A stretch of 64,000 bases of DNA from Atlantibacter subterraneus. GTDB taxonomy: Bacteria; Pseudomonadota; Gammaproteobacteria; Enterobacterales; Enterobacteriaceae. Each line of letters opens with the position of its first letter. The first letter of the stretch is position 1. The stretch covers positions 868,001 through 932,000 of the forward strand of contig NZ_VLPS01000001.1 in NCBI RefSeq assembly GCF_007570865.1, given 5' to 3'. Shown piece after piece: positions 35,404-45,035 of the stretch. Both the position numbers and the translations under genes were made by a program. The notes beneath the pieces are model-generated. The model saw only the letters and a program-made list of their open reading frames with translations. It had not been told where the DNA came from and made no database searches.

Positions 35404-37554
35404 TCAGGAAATCAGTTTTTCTAACGCCTCCCGGTCCTGGTTTTTTACCGCTTCCGGGTGCTGATAACCCTGATTCCCGCGTGCCTGATGGTACAGCATC
35501 ACCAGCCAGTCATAGACGTAGCCGGTTGCGGCATGAGCAGGCTGTTCGCTGAGTTTGGTCAATCGCGTATTACAGCCCGGCTGCGGCGCAAAGACCGGTT
35601 TGCCGGTATTTACCCGGCTGGCAGGGCGTGCGTCCGGCGGCAAATCATTCACGCCCAGCCAGGTAATAAAGTTCCCCAACCCGGCATACAGCAGCGCGCC
35701 GCAGACGCCTTCTTCACGGGCAATGGCATCGAGCTGCACATCCAGCCGCAGCCGATAGCTGGTAACAATCAGGGTTTCCACCAGCCAGGCCAGTACCGCA
35801 GGCTCCAGATCCAGCAGGCGCGCCTGCTCCGGCTGTTGGCTCCACAGGCGCACATGGTTAACCCACAGCTGATGCGTCCGGGTGGCAAGCGAATCCTGGG
35901 TCGCAGTTGCTGATGAATCATCCGTCTGTGGCTCGGCGAACAGATCGATATGCCGATCGAACAGTCCCTGCGCATGGGTTACCGGCGCGCTATCCGGCGT
36001 GTCGCACAGCGCCTGTAGCGTGGCGACCGGCGGCAGCAGCGCCGCCAGGATATCGCCGTGCCGCGCCGCCTGGCGTTGCAGCGCGCGGATCGCCTGCTCG
36101 GCATCGACGGCGGTGGTGTTATTGTCATGATAAGGGGCAAAGGCCTCCTTCAGGGCCTGGCGCAGGCGCTGCTGTTGCGCCGCGAGACGCTGCGCGCGCC
36201 GTTGTTCGCTCAGCGCTTCCTGCATCCATTCCAGCAGTCGCGGCAGGCTGCGGTTATCCAGCGCCTGAAGCGTACCCCAGCGCTGCCCCGGTTTGCCCAG
36301 CAACCGCTGCACGCCGTCATCCAGATGCTGTTCGCCGCTGAATCGCGCATCGCCGGGGGTGATCGCCCACACCAGGCCCGGCAGCGTATCGTCCTGTACC
36401 GGGTGCGTTTCCTGCGCCCAGCGCAGCAGGGTGCGGGCAATGGCGGGTGTCGAGACGCGGTCCGGCGTCGCGCCGCACATCACCAGCAGATCGATAGCCG
36501 CCTGCTGGCGGTAGCAGTCCAGCAAAAATGCGCGTTTGGTCTGCCACAGCGGCGCACCACCAGAAAATGCCGGGGCCGGCAGGTCGAGCAGATCCACATC
36601 CCCCAACGCGCACGGGCTTTCCAGCGGCAGCTTCAGCTCAGCGCACAGCAGCGCCAGCTGGCTCACCGCCACGCTGAGCGCCGGTTGCAGGGCGTCGCCG
36701 TTGATGGCGCATACCAGCACGTCCCGGGCGGTGGCGCTGTCCTGATGCTCGCACAGCAAGAAGCCTTCTTCAGGCAGGGAGAAATTGTCGACCAGCAGGC
36801 TGAGCGGCGCGGCGATGCTGCGGTGGAAACCCAGCAGTTGCAGGGTTTCCGCCAGACCCAGCCACTGCGCGGTGAACTCGCGCTGATCGCCCCACAGCAG
36901 CGCGTACAGCTGGCTGCGTTCGCTGAGGCCGAGATGCGGGATCAGCGACGCAAAGCGGTGCCAGGTTTCCATCTGTACGCTGCGGGTGCGCATACCGGCA
37001 CGGCGGGTAAAGGTTTCAATTACCACGGCCAGGCTGGCGGTGCTGATGGCGCTGTCGGCCAGCGGCTGGCGCAGCGGCTGTAGCTCATCCAGCCGCTTGC
37101 GCAGCAGCGCGTCGTCCACGCCGCGCGGATTCGGCTGATGATGATAGTGTTCAATAAACAGCGTCACCAGTTCCGCTTCGCTCAGCAGACGTAAGGTCAG
37201 CGGAAACGCGTCGCTCAGCGCCGCGCCCGCGCTAAAACGCAGCGCCATGGCGGTGGCGTTATGGCCAGGATTGATATGCGCCAGGTAATCAAGATGTTTG
37301 CCCGGCGTAACCGGCAGCCGGCCCTGTTCGCCGCCGCAAAACGCGCTCAGCAAAAAGGCTTTGCTGGCCTGGCCTGCGCCGCACAGCGCGAGGGTGCGTT
37401 TTGACGCGGCCTGGTTTTGCAGGGCGAAGGCGCTGGCGTTCAACCGGGCGAGGGTGAGTTGCAGCGCGCTGGCCTGGGCATCCAGCAGTGCCGAACGCTG
37501 ACGCGCCTGCGCCAGCCAGTTTTCCAGCGCCGGAAGTGAGGAAGTTACAGACAT
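35404..37554 (-). CDS. srfC: SrfC-family putative virulence factor
   Basis: A 716-aa protein and last gene of the srfABC set. It has a coiled N-terminus (ALENWLAQARQRSALLDAQAS) followed by TLALCGAGQASKAFLLSAF near residue 54, which resembles a degenerate nucleotide-binding loop, then a long alpha-helical body. Homologues in Salmonella were named SsrB-regulated factors. No signal peptide or clear membrane helix is seen. Its start lies inside the srfB end (10-base overlap). Function is unknown; the name rests on size, gene order and remembered sequence. Confidence 0.82.
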   Translation of the reverse strand: MSVTSSLPALENWLAQARQRSALLDAQASALQLTLARLNASAFALQNQAASKRTLALCGAGQASKAFLLSAFCGGEQGRLPVTPGKHLDYLAHINPGHNATAMALRFSAGAALSDAFPLTLRLLSEAELVTLFIEHYHHQPNPRGVDDALLRKRLDELQPLRQPLADSAISTASLAVVIETFTRRAGMRTRSVQMETWHRFASLIPHLGLSERSQLYALLWGDQREFTAQWLGLAETLQLLGFHRSIAAPLSLLVDNFSLPEEGFLLCEHQDSATARDVLVCAINGDALQPALSVAVSQLALLCAELKLPLESPCALGDVDLLDLPAPAFSGGAPLWQTKRAFLLDCYRQQAAIDLLVMCGATPDRVSTPAIARTLLRWAQETHPVQDDTLPGLVWAITPGDARFSGEQHLDDGVQRLLGKPGQRWGTLQALDNRSLPRLLEWMQEALSEQRRAQRLAAQQQRLRQALKEAFAPYHDNNTTAVDAEQAIRALQRQAARHGDILAALLPPVATLQALCDTPDSAPVTHAQGLFDRHIDLFAEPQTDDSSATATQDSLATRTHQLWVNHVRLWSQQPEQARLLDLEPAVLAWLVETLIVTSYRLRLDVQLDAIAREEGVCGALLYAGLGNFITWLGVNDLPPDARPASRVNTGKPVFAPQPGCNTRLTKLSEQPAHAATGYVYDWLVMLYHQARGNQGYQHPEAVKNQDREALEKLIS

Positions 37555-40532
37555 TTGAGGTACACACTCCCGCTATCAATCCAGTAGTGGCTGCCGCTGC
37601 TGCGACGGTCCGCCAGGGTATTCAGTTTGAAGGTCAGTTGATCCACCGGCACTTTGCTGCCGTCGGAAAGCCAGGCTTCCGCCAGGGTAAAACCTTCCGG
37701 CGGGCGCGATTTTTCGCCGTGCAGCGCCAGGCGAACGTTGAGCACGCCATCCCCGGCGATGGCTTTTGCCAGCGAAGTGGAGTTGACCGCCACGGTATAC
37801 AGCGGCGTGGCGGGCCAGCGGGCGTTATCTAACTGGCGAAAACCGAGCGTGACGTTGCCGCGCAGCGGGAAATGCAGTCTGGCATTGAGCTTTTCGCCAG
37901 GGTTATCGAGGTCGATATCCCGATACCAGATATTCTCATCGCGCAGCGTATTGGCCTCGTTGTCCAGTACGCCGAGGTAGCGCACCGTGGAATACGCGCC
38001 GATGTCTGCCGCCTTAAAGTTAAAGCGCGGCAGGCGCAGATCGAGGGCGAGGGCGCACAGCATCGCGCCAACGGCGGCGGTGGATTTCGGATTGCCGACG
38101 CGGCCCTGTTTGCTGAACGGATACCACTCGTGAACTTCGTAATTTTCCAGCCACACCATGCGGCTGACCGGCACCGGTTGCAGATGGCGGATCAGCGCCT
38201 GGACGCCCGGCAAACAGCCCGGACGCCCGGTGACCAGCAGCACGTCGCAGCGGTAGTGGGAAATCACTTCGCACAGCGCGTGCAGCGGGGCGCACAGTGA
38301 GAATTTACCGGCAAAAATCTGCTCCTGAAGTTCGCTGAAGCGGATTTGCAGCGGCGCGGCGAACAGGTCGTAACCGCTGGCGTCGGCGGGCAGCGCCAGG
38401 ACGATTGCCTGATTCAGATAGTTCAGGACGTTAACGCTCGGGCGCTTGCTCAGCAGATCGCCGACGCTGGCGTACAAACCCGCCAGTTCATCCGCCGGAT
38501 CGCTTTGCTCCCAGGCCTGCAATATCGCGTGGCCCAGCGGCATCAGCAGTTGCAGGGTGGTTTGCTGGCGCAGAATGGCCTGGGTGTCCATGCGTCCGGA
38601 ATCGCCGAACAGCGACCCCAGCAGCGCGGCGGCATCCGCCACGCCCGCTTTTTGCAGGTCGGCCTGTAGCGCAGGCAGCACGCAGCGCTGAATAATATCC
38701 AGCAGCAGATCGTCGCCTGCCACTTTAAACCCTTCGCGGAACAGCAGCGTTGGGGAAATTTTGACGTTGCTACCGATGCCATCGTCGAGGCTGTAGCGGG
38801 TAATCGCCATATCGGTCGTGCCGCCGCCGATGTCAATCGAGGCGACGCGCAGGGTGCGGCCCGGCGCTTCGCCCGGTTCCGGCAGGCGGTCGCTGCGGGC
38901 AAAGCTGTTAAAACAGGCTTCCGTCTGGCCGCGAAAATGCACCATGGCTTCGTTATACAGCCACACCAGCTGGCCGCAGCTGGCTTCATCCCACTCCATA
39001 TGGATATTCGGTACCGGAACGCGGCTCTGGCGTTTGCCCTGCTCGCTGGCAAAGTCTTCATCCTGCGGATGCCAGCCCAGCGCTTTCCACACCAGGGCGA
39101 TGGCTTCCTGCATCCGGCGGCGAAAGATCTCCCGCTCCTGGCCCGGCATGGCGGACGGCAGGGTGAGGATCAGGTTACGCAGATGGCGCGGCGAATTGCT
39201 GAAGCCCATACGCTGGCGGCTGGCAACGCTGTTGATCTGCACCAGCGCCTGAGCCAGCAGTTCGCACAGCATCTGGGTCATCAGCGAGCTGCGGCTGTAC
39301 TGCGGCGAGAACACCGGCAGGCGCTCATCGGCGGGCAGTTTCCACAGCGGTTCGCCGTCGTCGTTCATCAGGTTCATCAGCGGCCAGGCGGTCGCCAGCG
39401 GTTCGCGCTGGGTTTTTGGCGTCAGCAGGCTAAAGCGCCACGCCTGGCTGGACGGGGTTTCGTCCCATAAGTAGCGGCGCGGGCTGGAGATGCCGCTGTG
39501 GCCCTCGCTGCCCAGCCGCTCGGTGGCGAGCTTGCGGGCTTCATCGCCGACGCGCACGATAGACGGCCAGACAAAGGCATCGTCGCGGCCGCTTTCCACC
39601 GAGAAATGCTGTTTGCCGAAGCGGGCCTGAGAGAACTCAAGGCGGCTGGTAAACAGCGGCGAGTTAAGAAACTGCGGTTCGCTTAGCGAACGCACCTGAA
39701 GCTCCATGGTCTGGCGCAGCCCGTCGTTGGCTTCACCGTGATCTTCGATGATCACGCCGCAGGTGTGGGTGTTGCCGACATCAAGAATCAAATCGACATT
39801 AATGGCGGCGGTGCCCAGGGTTTCGGTGACGATTTTAATCTCCGGCACCTGTAACTGTTCGCCCAGCATGGTCAGCAGGTTCAGCCAGTGTGCCTGGTAT
39901 TCAAAGTTTTTTAGCGCTTTGGCGCTGTCGCCCTGGGTGCGGCTTTCACGGGTGGCGAGGTAGTGGGTAAAACTCTCCCGCAGCCAACCGTCAACCCAGG
40001 TGTGATCGAGAAAATCGCCCACTTCGTCATCGCGCCAGGCGAGGGCGAAACGGCTGCCGTTGCGCACGTCATACCGGGAAGGGGCCAGCAGCGAGGCGGT
40101 GTCCTCGTCGCTGAGATGGGTATCGAACGCGAAGGTCACGCGGTGGGTGTTTCCGGCGCTGTCCGGCTCATCCAGACGGCGGATTTGCACTCGCGCCCAG
40201 TTATCCGGCCCGGTTGTGAAGGTGCGCGGCGGATTGAAACGCAGCACCGGCACCGGCAGCCAGACGCCGTCCAGCACGCTCAGCGAATAGCTCAGCAGAT
40301 GGGCGCTTTCCGGTTTTACCACTTCCGCCACGCCGCCGTCGCGGGCAGGGAGCGCGTATTTATCGCTGGCGGCCAGGTAGTCGAGGCGCAGCAGCGGGCC
40401 GTTAGCGGTTTTACGCACAAAGCGGCCACCGTGCAGCGGCTCTTGCGGCGTCAGGCCGAAATCGAGGAACTGCACGCCGCTGTTTTCAATCAGGGCTACG
40501 TTCTGTTGGTAATCGCACAGGTTTGCCAGCAT
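37545..40532 (-). CDS. srfB: SrfB-family actin/Hsp70-like ATPase
   Basis: A 995-aa protein. NVDLILDVGNTHTCGVIIED near residue 255 is a phosphate-1 motif and VASIDIGGGTTDMAITRYS near residue 570 a phosphate-2 motif of the actin-Hsp70-sugar kinase superfamily. DVLLVTGRPGCLPGVQALI near residue 770 fits the adenosine motif. The N-terminal 250 residues are family-specific. It is very probably a cytoplasmic ATPase. It starts 4 bases after the srfA stop. The Salmonella homologue SrfB belongs to the SsrB regulon; the molecular role is not known. Confidence 0.87.
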   Translation of the reverse strand: MLANLCDYQQNVALIENSGVQFLDFGLTPQEPLHGGRFVRKTANGPLLRLDYLAASDKYALPARDGGVAEVVKPESAHLLSYSLSVLDGVWLPVPVLRFNPPRTFTTGPDNWARVQIRRLDEPDSAGNTHRVTFAFDTHLSDEDTASLLAPSRYDVRNGSRFALAWRDDEVGDFLDHTWVDGWLRESFTHYLATRESRTQGDSAKALKNFEYQAHWLNLLTMLGEQLQVPEIKIVTETLGTAAINVDLILDVGNTHTCGVIIEDHGEANDGLRQTMELQVRSLSEPQFLNSPLFTSRLEFSQARFGKQHFSVESGRDDAFVWPSIVRVGDEARKLATERLGSEGHSGISSPRRYLWDETPSSQAWRFSLLTPKTQREPLATAWPLMNLMNDDGEPLWKLPADERLPVFSPQYSRSSLMTQMLCELLAQALVQINSVASRQRMGFSNSPRHLRNLILTLPSAMPGQEREIFRRRMQEAIALVWKALGWHPQDEDFASEQGKRQSRVPVPNIHMEWDEASCGQLVWLYNEAMVHFRGQTEACFNSFARSDRLPEPGEAPGRTLRVASIDIGGGTTDMAITRYSLDDGIGSNVKISPTLLFREGFKVAGDDLLLDIIQRCVLPALQADLQKAGVADAAALLGSLFGDSGRMDTQAILRQQTTLQLLMPLGHAILQAWEQSDPADELAGLYASVGDLLSKRPSVNVLNYLNQAIVLALPADASGYDLFAAPLQIRFSELQEQIFAGKFSLCAPLHALCEVISHYRCDVLLVTGRPGCLPGVQALIRHLQPVPVSRMVWLENYEVHEWYPFSKQGRVGNPKSTAAVGAMLCALALDLRLPRFNFKAADIGAYSTVRYLGVLDNEANTLRDENIWYRDIDLDNPGEKLNARLHFPLRGNVTLGFRQLDNARWPATPLYTVAVNSTSLAKAIAGDGVLNVRLALHGEKSRPPEGFTLAEAWLSDGSKVPVDQLTFKLNTLADRRSSGSHYWIDSGSVYLKCL

Positions 40533-40536
40533 AGGA

Positions 40537-41883
40537 TCAGGCGCTCGCTTTCTTAAACGTCAGGGGAAGCAGGGTGTTCTCGTCATAACGCGCCGTACAC
40601 TGAGCGACGTTGCCCTCTCCCGATTTACAGGTGATTTCCGGCAGCGGGAAGCGCGAGCCGTCGGTGCAACGCGCGTTGCCGCGGGTTTTGATCATCAACT
40701 CACCGCTGCTGTGCAGGCCGGAGAACACTTCGCCACGGCAGACGATATTGTCGCCGTGGGTGACGCGCACGCTGCCTTTGTTGTTTTTGATGTCGTAACG
40801 CAGCGACGGCGGCTTGCCGGTGATGGGATCGCGGGATTCCACCTGAACCCGCCAGCTGCCGTTCAGGAAGCGGGTCGAACCGATTTTGATCTGATCGGCG
40901 TCCATCAGCATGGCGTTCCGGGGGTCTTCTGGTTGCGCAGGGGCAGGCGGCGTCACCACCGGTTCTGGCTGCGAAATACTCGCCTGCACCAGCGGCAGCG
41001 GCGGGGCTTCAACCACCGGCGCGGGTTTAACTTCCGCCACTACCGGCGTTGGGTTTTCCAGCGCACGCACAGCGGCGATTTTGTCTTCAACCGCTTTTGG
41101 CGCGGCGGCAACGGCAGGCGCGCTCGGGTTTTGCAGGCTGGTCCACAGCACCGGGCCCGCAATGGCGGCAATCACCGCGGCGGCAACCGGCAGCAGCCAG
41201 ACGGATTTCCGGCGGGTTGGCGCAGGCGCGGCGGGGGCAGGTTGAACCTGCGGGGCCGGTTCACTGACGGGTGCGATAACCGGCATCGCAGTTGGCTCGG
41301 GCGTGGGCATCAGTAGCGGAGCGTCGGGTTCGCTCAACTGGGGTTTAACCATCGGCACTTCAGGCTCTTCGGCAGGCAGGGTTTCAATCACCGGCGGCGC
41401 GGGCTCCACGTCATTCAGGCAGGCCAGAATATCGTCACGCAAGCCTTCATTAATACTGACGAAGCCCCAGAAAGTGACCACCGGTTTGCCGTCCACCAGC
41501 CAGACGTGATTGGCTGCCGGGAACTGAAGCGCTTTTTCCAGCAGCGCGCCAAAGTGGGCCAGCGCGGTTTTATCGCTCTGGCGGCAGCGCTGGCTTAACG
41601 CGCTGGCGCTGGCGAGGGCGCTTTCCAGCAGGCGGCGCGCCTGTTTACGCTGGGCGTCGCTGGCGGCCAACCAGGAAGTGGCTTTACCTTCCAGCGGCGC
41701 ATACCAGTCCACGCGATCGCCGTCGTCGTTACGCTGCGGAATAGCGAGATAATCCACCAGCGGCTGCTTGCGCAGGCGCAGGGTTTCACGAATTTGCAGC
41801 GCAGAGTCAAAAACGGATTGCCCGTTATCGCCGACAGCCTGGAAGTCATCCAGATTTCCGCTGCGTAAGAGAGTTTTTGCCAC
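40537..41883 (-). CDS. srfA: SrfA-family protein, membrane-anchored
   Basis: A 448-aa protein read from GTG 41883, with AGGA 7 bases upstream. The first ~150 residues are soluble (FDSALQIRETLRLRKQPLVD). A Pro/Glu/Ala-rich linker follows, then RRKSVWLLPVAAAVIAAIAG as one membrane helix near residue 230, another Pro/Ala-rich linker and a C-terminal domain of about 120 residues with several Cys (IVCRGEVFS, ARCTDGSRF, ITCKSGEG). The topology suggests an inner-membrane protein with a periplasmic Cys-bearing domain. It starts the srfABC operon, divergent from ydcY. Confidence 0.82.
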   Translation of the reverse strand: MAKTLLRSGNLDDFQAVGDNGQSVFDSALQIRETLRLRKQPLVDYLAIPQRNDDGDRVDWYAPLEGKATSWLAASDAQRKQARRLLESALASASALSQRCRQSDKTALAHFGALLEKALQFPAANHVWLVDGKPVVTFWGFVSINEGLRDDILACLNDVEPAPPVIETLPAEEPEVPMVKPQLSEPDAPLLMPTPEPTAMPVIAPVSEPAPQVQPAPAAPAPTRRKSVWLLPVAAAVIAAIAGPVLWTSLQNPSAPAVAAAPKAVEDKIAAVRALENPTPVVAEVKPAPVVEAPPLPLVQASISQPEPVVTPPAPAQPEDPRNAMLMDADQIKIGSTRFLNGSWRVQVESRDPITGKPPSLRYDIKNNKGSVRVTHGDNIVCRGEVFSGLHSSGELMIKTRGNARCTDGSRFPLPEITCKSGEGNVAQCTARYDENTLLPLTFKKASA

Positions 41884-42061
41884 GTGTTGTTCCTGCCCAT
41901 CTTCTTTTACTTGTCTACTTTACCGCGCCCGGCGGCAAGCAAACGGCAGAAGAAAAGCGAAAACCTATGAATTATCGGGGCATTGAAACGCCTGAGGTAA
42001 ATGGCCTGGTTTGTACTGTGCGGGCGCGCTAAGATTTAGCAAAACCACATAAGGAGGGGCG

Positions 42062-42307
42062 ATGTCTCATCTGGATGAAGTGATAAGCCGCGTCGATGCG
42101 GCGATTGCGCAAAGCGTAATAGCGCCAATGAATGAATTGCTGATTGAGCTGAGCGACGATAGCGAGCTGAGCCGCGAGGAGCGTTATCAACAGCAGCAGC
42201 GGTTACGCACCGCCATCGCCCATCACGGGCATCATCAGGCGCAGGAGCGTCAGCAGGCGGAAAAAGCGCGTCTCGATCAGTTGACGCGCGGCGGGACCAT
42301 TCTCTAA
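42062..42307 (+). CDS. ydcY: YdcY, DUF2526 small protein
   Basis: An 81-aa charged helical protein, MSHLDEVISRVDAAIAQSVI onward, with AGGAGG just upstream. It agrees with E. coli YdcY (77 aa) through most of its length, ending LTRGGTIL as there. The gene is Gln/Arg-rich in the middle. Function is unknown. Its stop overlaps that of the convergent ydcZ by 2 bases. Confidence 0.92.
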   Translation: MSHLDEVISRVDAAIAQSVIAPMNELLIELSDDSELSREERYQQQQRLRTAIAHHGHHQAQERQQAEKARLDQLTRGGTIL

Positions 42308-42753
42308 AACTGCCTTCTTGCCACCAGCCAGGCGCCGATCACCAGCAGCACCGCGCCGATGGCTGGCCCAATCATCGCCCGCAGCGGCACACCGTGGCTG
42401 CGGGCGATATCCATCACCAGCCCGCCGATTAACTGGCTGGCGACCAGCACTGCAATGGTGGTGGCCGCGCCGACGTTCTGATAACCGGTAATACTGGCGA
42501 ACACGAAAAACGAACCCAGCAGGCCGGGGATTAACGTCCACCAGCGCACGGTGGCGAACAGCTCCTGCACCCCGGCGAGGCCGTTGCGCGCCAGCAGAAT
42601 GCCGGTAAACAGCACAATCCCCACCAGCGAGTTCAGCAGCATGGCGATCAGGATCGTCGAGGCGGACTGGGTAATGCGCACCATAATGGTGTTCTGCACC
42701 ACCAGGCCGATCCCTGCGGCGGTTAAAAACAGCAGGGTCAGGGAACTGTTCAT
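42304..42753 (-). CDS. ydcZ: YdcZ, DMT-type (DUF606) inner-membrane protein
   Basis: A 149-aa protein with five predicted helices, MNSSLTLLFLTAAGIGLVVQ onward; FFVFASITGYQNVGAATTIA and the length match E. coli YdcZ. DUF606 proteins are half-size drug/metabolite transporters and probably work as dimers. Its start overlaps the mnaT stop by 4 bases, so the two are co-translated. Confidence 0.93.
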   Translation of the reverse strand: MNSSLTLLFLTAAGIGLVVQNTIMVRITQSASTILIAMLLNSLVGIVLFTGILLARNGLAGVQELFATVRWWTLIPGLLGSFFVFASITGYQNVGAATTIAVLVASQLIGGLVMDIARSHGVPLRAMIGPAIGAVLLVIGAWLVARRQF

Positions 42754-43268
42754 GCCGGGAGATCCGGCTCGTTGCGGTCGTCGAGCTGGAGCTGCATAAA
42801 GGTCAGATCCAGCCAGCGCCCGAACTTGGTGCCGACCTGGGGCATTTTTGCGCTAATAGTAAAGCCCAGCTTATGATGCAGCGCGATGGACGCCGCGTTT
42901 TCTGATTCGATTCCCGCTACCATCACGTGCTTATGGCAGGCGCGCGCCTCGTCAATCAGCGCCAGCATCAGGGCTTTGCCGATGCCTTTTCCGTGATGAT
43001 CCGGATGGACATACACCGAATGCTCTACCGTGTGGCGAAAGCCTTCAAACGCTCGCCAGTCGCCAAACGAGGCGTAGCCGATAATCATGCCGTTCTCTTC
43101 AGCCACCAGCACCGGGTAGCCCGCGTTGCCGCGCTGATAGAACCAGGCGAGGCGGTTTTCAGTATCCACCGTGCGGTCATTCCAGATAGCCGCAGTATGT
43201 AAAACGGCGTAGTTGTAGATACCGGCAATGGCTTCACAGTCTTCTGCGCGGGCGCGGCGAATCTTCAT
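42750..43268 (-). CDS. mnaT: MnaT, GNAT-family L-amino-acid (methionine sulfone/sulfoximine) N-acetyltransferase
   Basis: A 172-aa acetyltransferase identical in length to E. coli MnaT (YncA). HSVYVHPDHHGKGIGKALM is the acetyl-CoA binding loop, preceded by the conserved FRHTVEHSVYV; WNDRTVDTENRLAWF is the substrate side. MnaT acetylates methionine derivatives and detoxifies methionine sulfoximine. It is divergent from the XRE-cupin regulator, with 39 bp between starts. Confidence 0.93.
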   Translation of the reverse strand: MKIRRARAEDCEAIAGIYNYAVLHTAAIWNDRTVDTENRLAWFYQRGNAGYPVLVAEENGMIIGYASFGDWRAFEGFRHTVEHSVYVHPDHHGKGIGKALMLALIDEARACHKHVMVAGIESENAASIALHHKLGFTISAKMPQVGTKFGRWLDLTFMQLQLDDRNEPDLPA

Positions 43269-43307
43269 GGTTGAACCTCAGAGGGGTGTTCACTATATTG
43301 GTACGCT

Positions 43308-43892
43308 ATGAATAATATAATCGACACATTAAATCAACGGATCAGTGGCAGAATCCGCCTCGAGCGCGAATCACGCGGCTGGTCGTTAAGCGATTTGGCC
43401 CAGCGTGCCGGGGTTTCCCGCGCCATGATCCATAAAATCGAACGCGGCGAGAGCAGCCCGACGGCGACCATGCTGGCGCGGCTTTCGGGCGCGTTCGGCA
43501 TCAGCATGTCGACGCTTATCGCCCGGGCCGAGGCACCCGCCGGGCGGTTGCTGCGTTATGAGGACCAACCGCTGTGGCGCGATCCGCAGAGCAGTTATCT
43601 GCGCCGCCATATTTCCCCGCAAAATGATTTCCCGCTTGATTTGGTGCAGGTCGAACTGCCTGCCGGCAGCGATATTCCCATGCCCGCCTCGGCGTATGCC
43701 TTTACCCGTCAGCTTATCTGGCTGCAGCAGGGCGAACTGGTGTTTTTAGAGGGCGATGTGCGCCACGAAATGCATCAGGGCGACTGCCTGGAGCTTGGCC
43801 CACCTAACGATTGTCACTTTATTAATGAAAGTGATGCATTGTGCGTATATTTAGTCGTGCTTCTTAACAAGAATTCAATTAGCATTTCTTAA
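43308..43892 (+). CDS. XRE-cupin transcriptional regulator
   Basis: A 194-aa regulator. Residues about 12-68 form a helix-turn-helix (RLERESRGWSLSDLAQRAGV, SRAMIHKIERGESSP) and residues about 110-187 a cupin sensing domain (LIWLQQGELVFLEG, HQGDCLELGPP). It belongs to the same class as E. coli SutR (YdcN) but is not clearly the orthologue. Its divergent position next to mnaT-ydcZ, with only 39 bp between, suggests that it controls those genes and itself. Confidence 0.85.
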   Translation: MNNIIDTLNQRISGRIRLERESRGWSLSDLAQRAGVSRAMIHKIERGESSPTATMLARLSGAFGISMSTLIARAEAPAGRLLRYEDQPLWRDPQSSYLRRHISPQNDFPLDLVQVELPAGSDIPMPASAYAFTRQLIWLQQGELVFLEGDVRHEMHQGDCLELGPPNDCHFINESDALCVYLVVLLNKNSISIS

Positions 43893-44039
43893 CGATTTTG
43901 CTGGCATCTTATCTAAATATCGCTATTTTCTTTACGAGCACCTGAAAACTATAAGGCTATTAATTACCCAGGCCTGAGTAAACGGTGCCTGAAGGGCAGT
44001 AACAGGAAAATGACATCATAGAGTGAGGCAGGAAATACC

Positions 44040-44708
44040 ATGCTTGATCTGGAAAGGGCGCAACGGATGAGTTTAACCACGCAAGTGGAGGTGAGATTAA
44101 AGAATGCGTTGATCATTGGTAGTTTGAAGCCTGGTTCGCGTCTTGTCACAAAAGACCTCGCTGAACAGCTGGGGACCAGTATTACCCCGGTGCGCGAAGC
44201 CTTGTTGAGGCTGGTTTCATCCGGTGCGTTAGTCGCGACGCCGGCCCAGGCCTTTTTAGTGCCGGAAATAAGCGAGGAGCGCTTCAGGGAAATTAATCTG
44301 ATTCGTAAGAATCTGGAAGGGCTCGCTGTCGAAAAAGCGCTGGAAAAAATGACCGCAGAGGATGTCATTAAGTTACGTAAACTCTGGGAAGATTTTGCCC
44401 AGGCGAAACAGAGTGGCGAAGTGGAGCAAACCCTGGTGGCCAACCGGATTTTCCGCTTTGAGCTCTATAAGCTGGCGCAAATGCCGACGCTCAATAATCT
44501 GATTGAGCAACTTTGGGTACAGGTTGGGCCCTGTTTCAATTTCCTGTACCCACAACTGCCCGAAATCGAGCAATGCCAGTATGACTACCACGAATTAATC
44601 GATTCTCTCGAATTACGGGATGCTGAACGCTGCGTGCGCGCCGTTCATCAGGTGATTGAGGATGCGAATGATTTAGTGGGCCGTTTTTACTATCAATCGA
44701 TGGGTTAG
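44040..44708 (+). CDS. mcbR: McbR, GntR/FadR-type regulator
   Basis: A 222-aa FCD-type GntR regulator. LTTQVEVRLKNALIIGSLKP, GSRLVTKDLAEQLGTSITPVR and EALLRLVSSGAL form the winged helix; the rest is an FCD ligand domain ending near residue 215. It lines up with E. coli McbR (YncC), which represses mcbA and affects colanic acid and biofilm. ATG 44040 has AGGA 6 bases upstream. It keeps its E. coli position next to yncD. curA (yncB), which lies between mnaT and mcbR in E. coli, is absent. Confidence 0.88.
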   Translation: MLDLERAQRMSLTTQVEVRLKNALIIGSLKPGSRLVTKDLAEQLGTSITPVREALLRLVSSGALVATPAQAFLVPEISEERFREINLIRKNLEGLAVEKALEKMTAEDVIKLRKLWEDFAQAKQSGEVEQTLVANRIFRFELYKLAQMPTLNNLIEQLWVQVGPCFNFLYPQLPEIEQCQYDYHELIDSLELRDAERCVRAVHQVIEDANDLVGRFYYQSMG

Positions 44709-44758
44709 CCAATTTTCAACTAACCAAAGAAAACCTTTTTAGTTCCCCTCCAGCGCAG

Positions 44759-44792
44759 ACGGCGTTTTACTGAGTTCAGTCAACGCCGTTTT
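44759..44792 (+). terminator. hairpin between mcbR and the 57-aa gene
   Basis: ACGGCGTT (44759-44766) and AACGCCGT (44782-44789) pair around an inner ACTGA/TCAGT stem, followed by TTTT. It may terminate mcbR, but the small gene's ribosome site follows 6 bases later, so read-through or attenuation is possible. Confidence 0.55.
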
Positions 44793-44805
44793 CCTGTGAG
44801 GTCAT

Positions 44806-44979
44806 ATGCAAACCATCCTGAACCGCCTCGGGCGCGCGCTGAAAGCCGCCTTTGTTCCCGCCTCTGTTGCACAACACGCCCCCGATAGCGGGCGCGTGAT
44901 GGAATCCTTTATCCCAACCGGACATCTGTATGGCATTGATTTCGGCAATATCGACCCTGCCTGGTATCGCAAGCCGTAA
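44806..44979 (+). CDS. 57-aa small protein, unknown
   Basis: A 57-residue frame from ATG 44806 with GAGG 4 bases upstream. The N-terminus MQTILNRLGRALKAAFVPAS is an amphipathic basic helix; the rest, with SFIPTGHLYGIDFGNIDPAW, is Gly/aromatic-rich with no signal peptide and no Cys. GC-rich third positions like those of the neighbours support coding. It sits between two strong hairpins, downstream of mcbR and convergent with yncD. I do not recognise the family. Confidence 0.55.
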   Translation: MQTILNRLGRALKAAFVPASVAQHAPDSGRVMESFIPTGHLYGIDFGNIDPAWYRKP

Positions 44980-45035
44980 CGCGTTTCGCCGCACAATACG
45001 CTTGCGCTACTGGAATGAACTGTGCGCGCTTTTTG

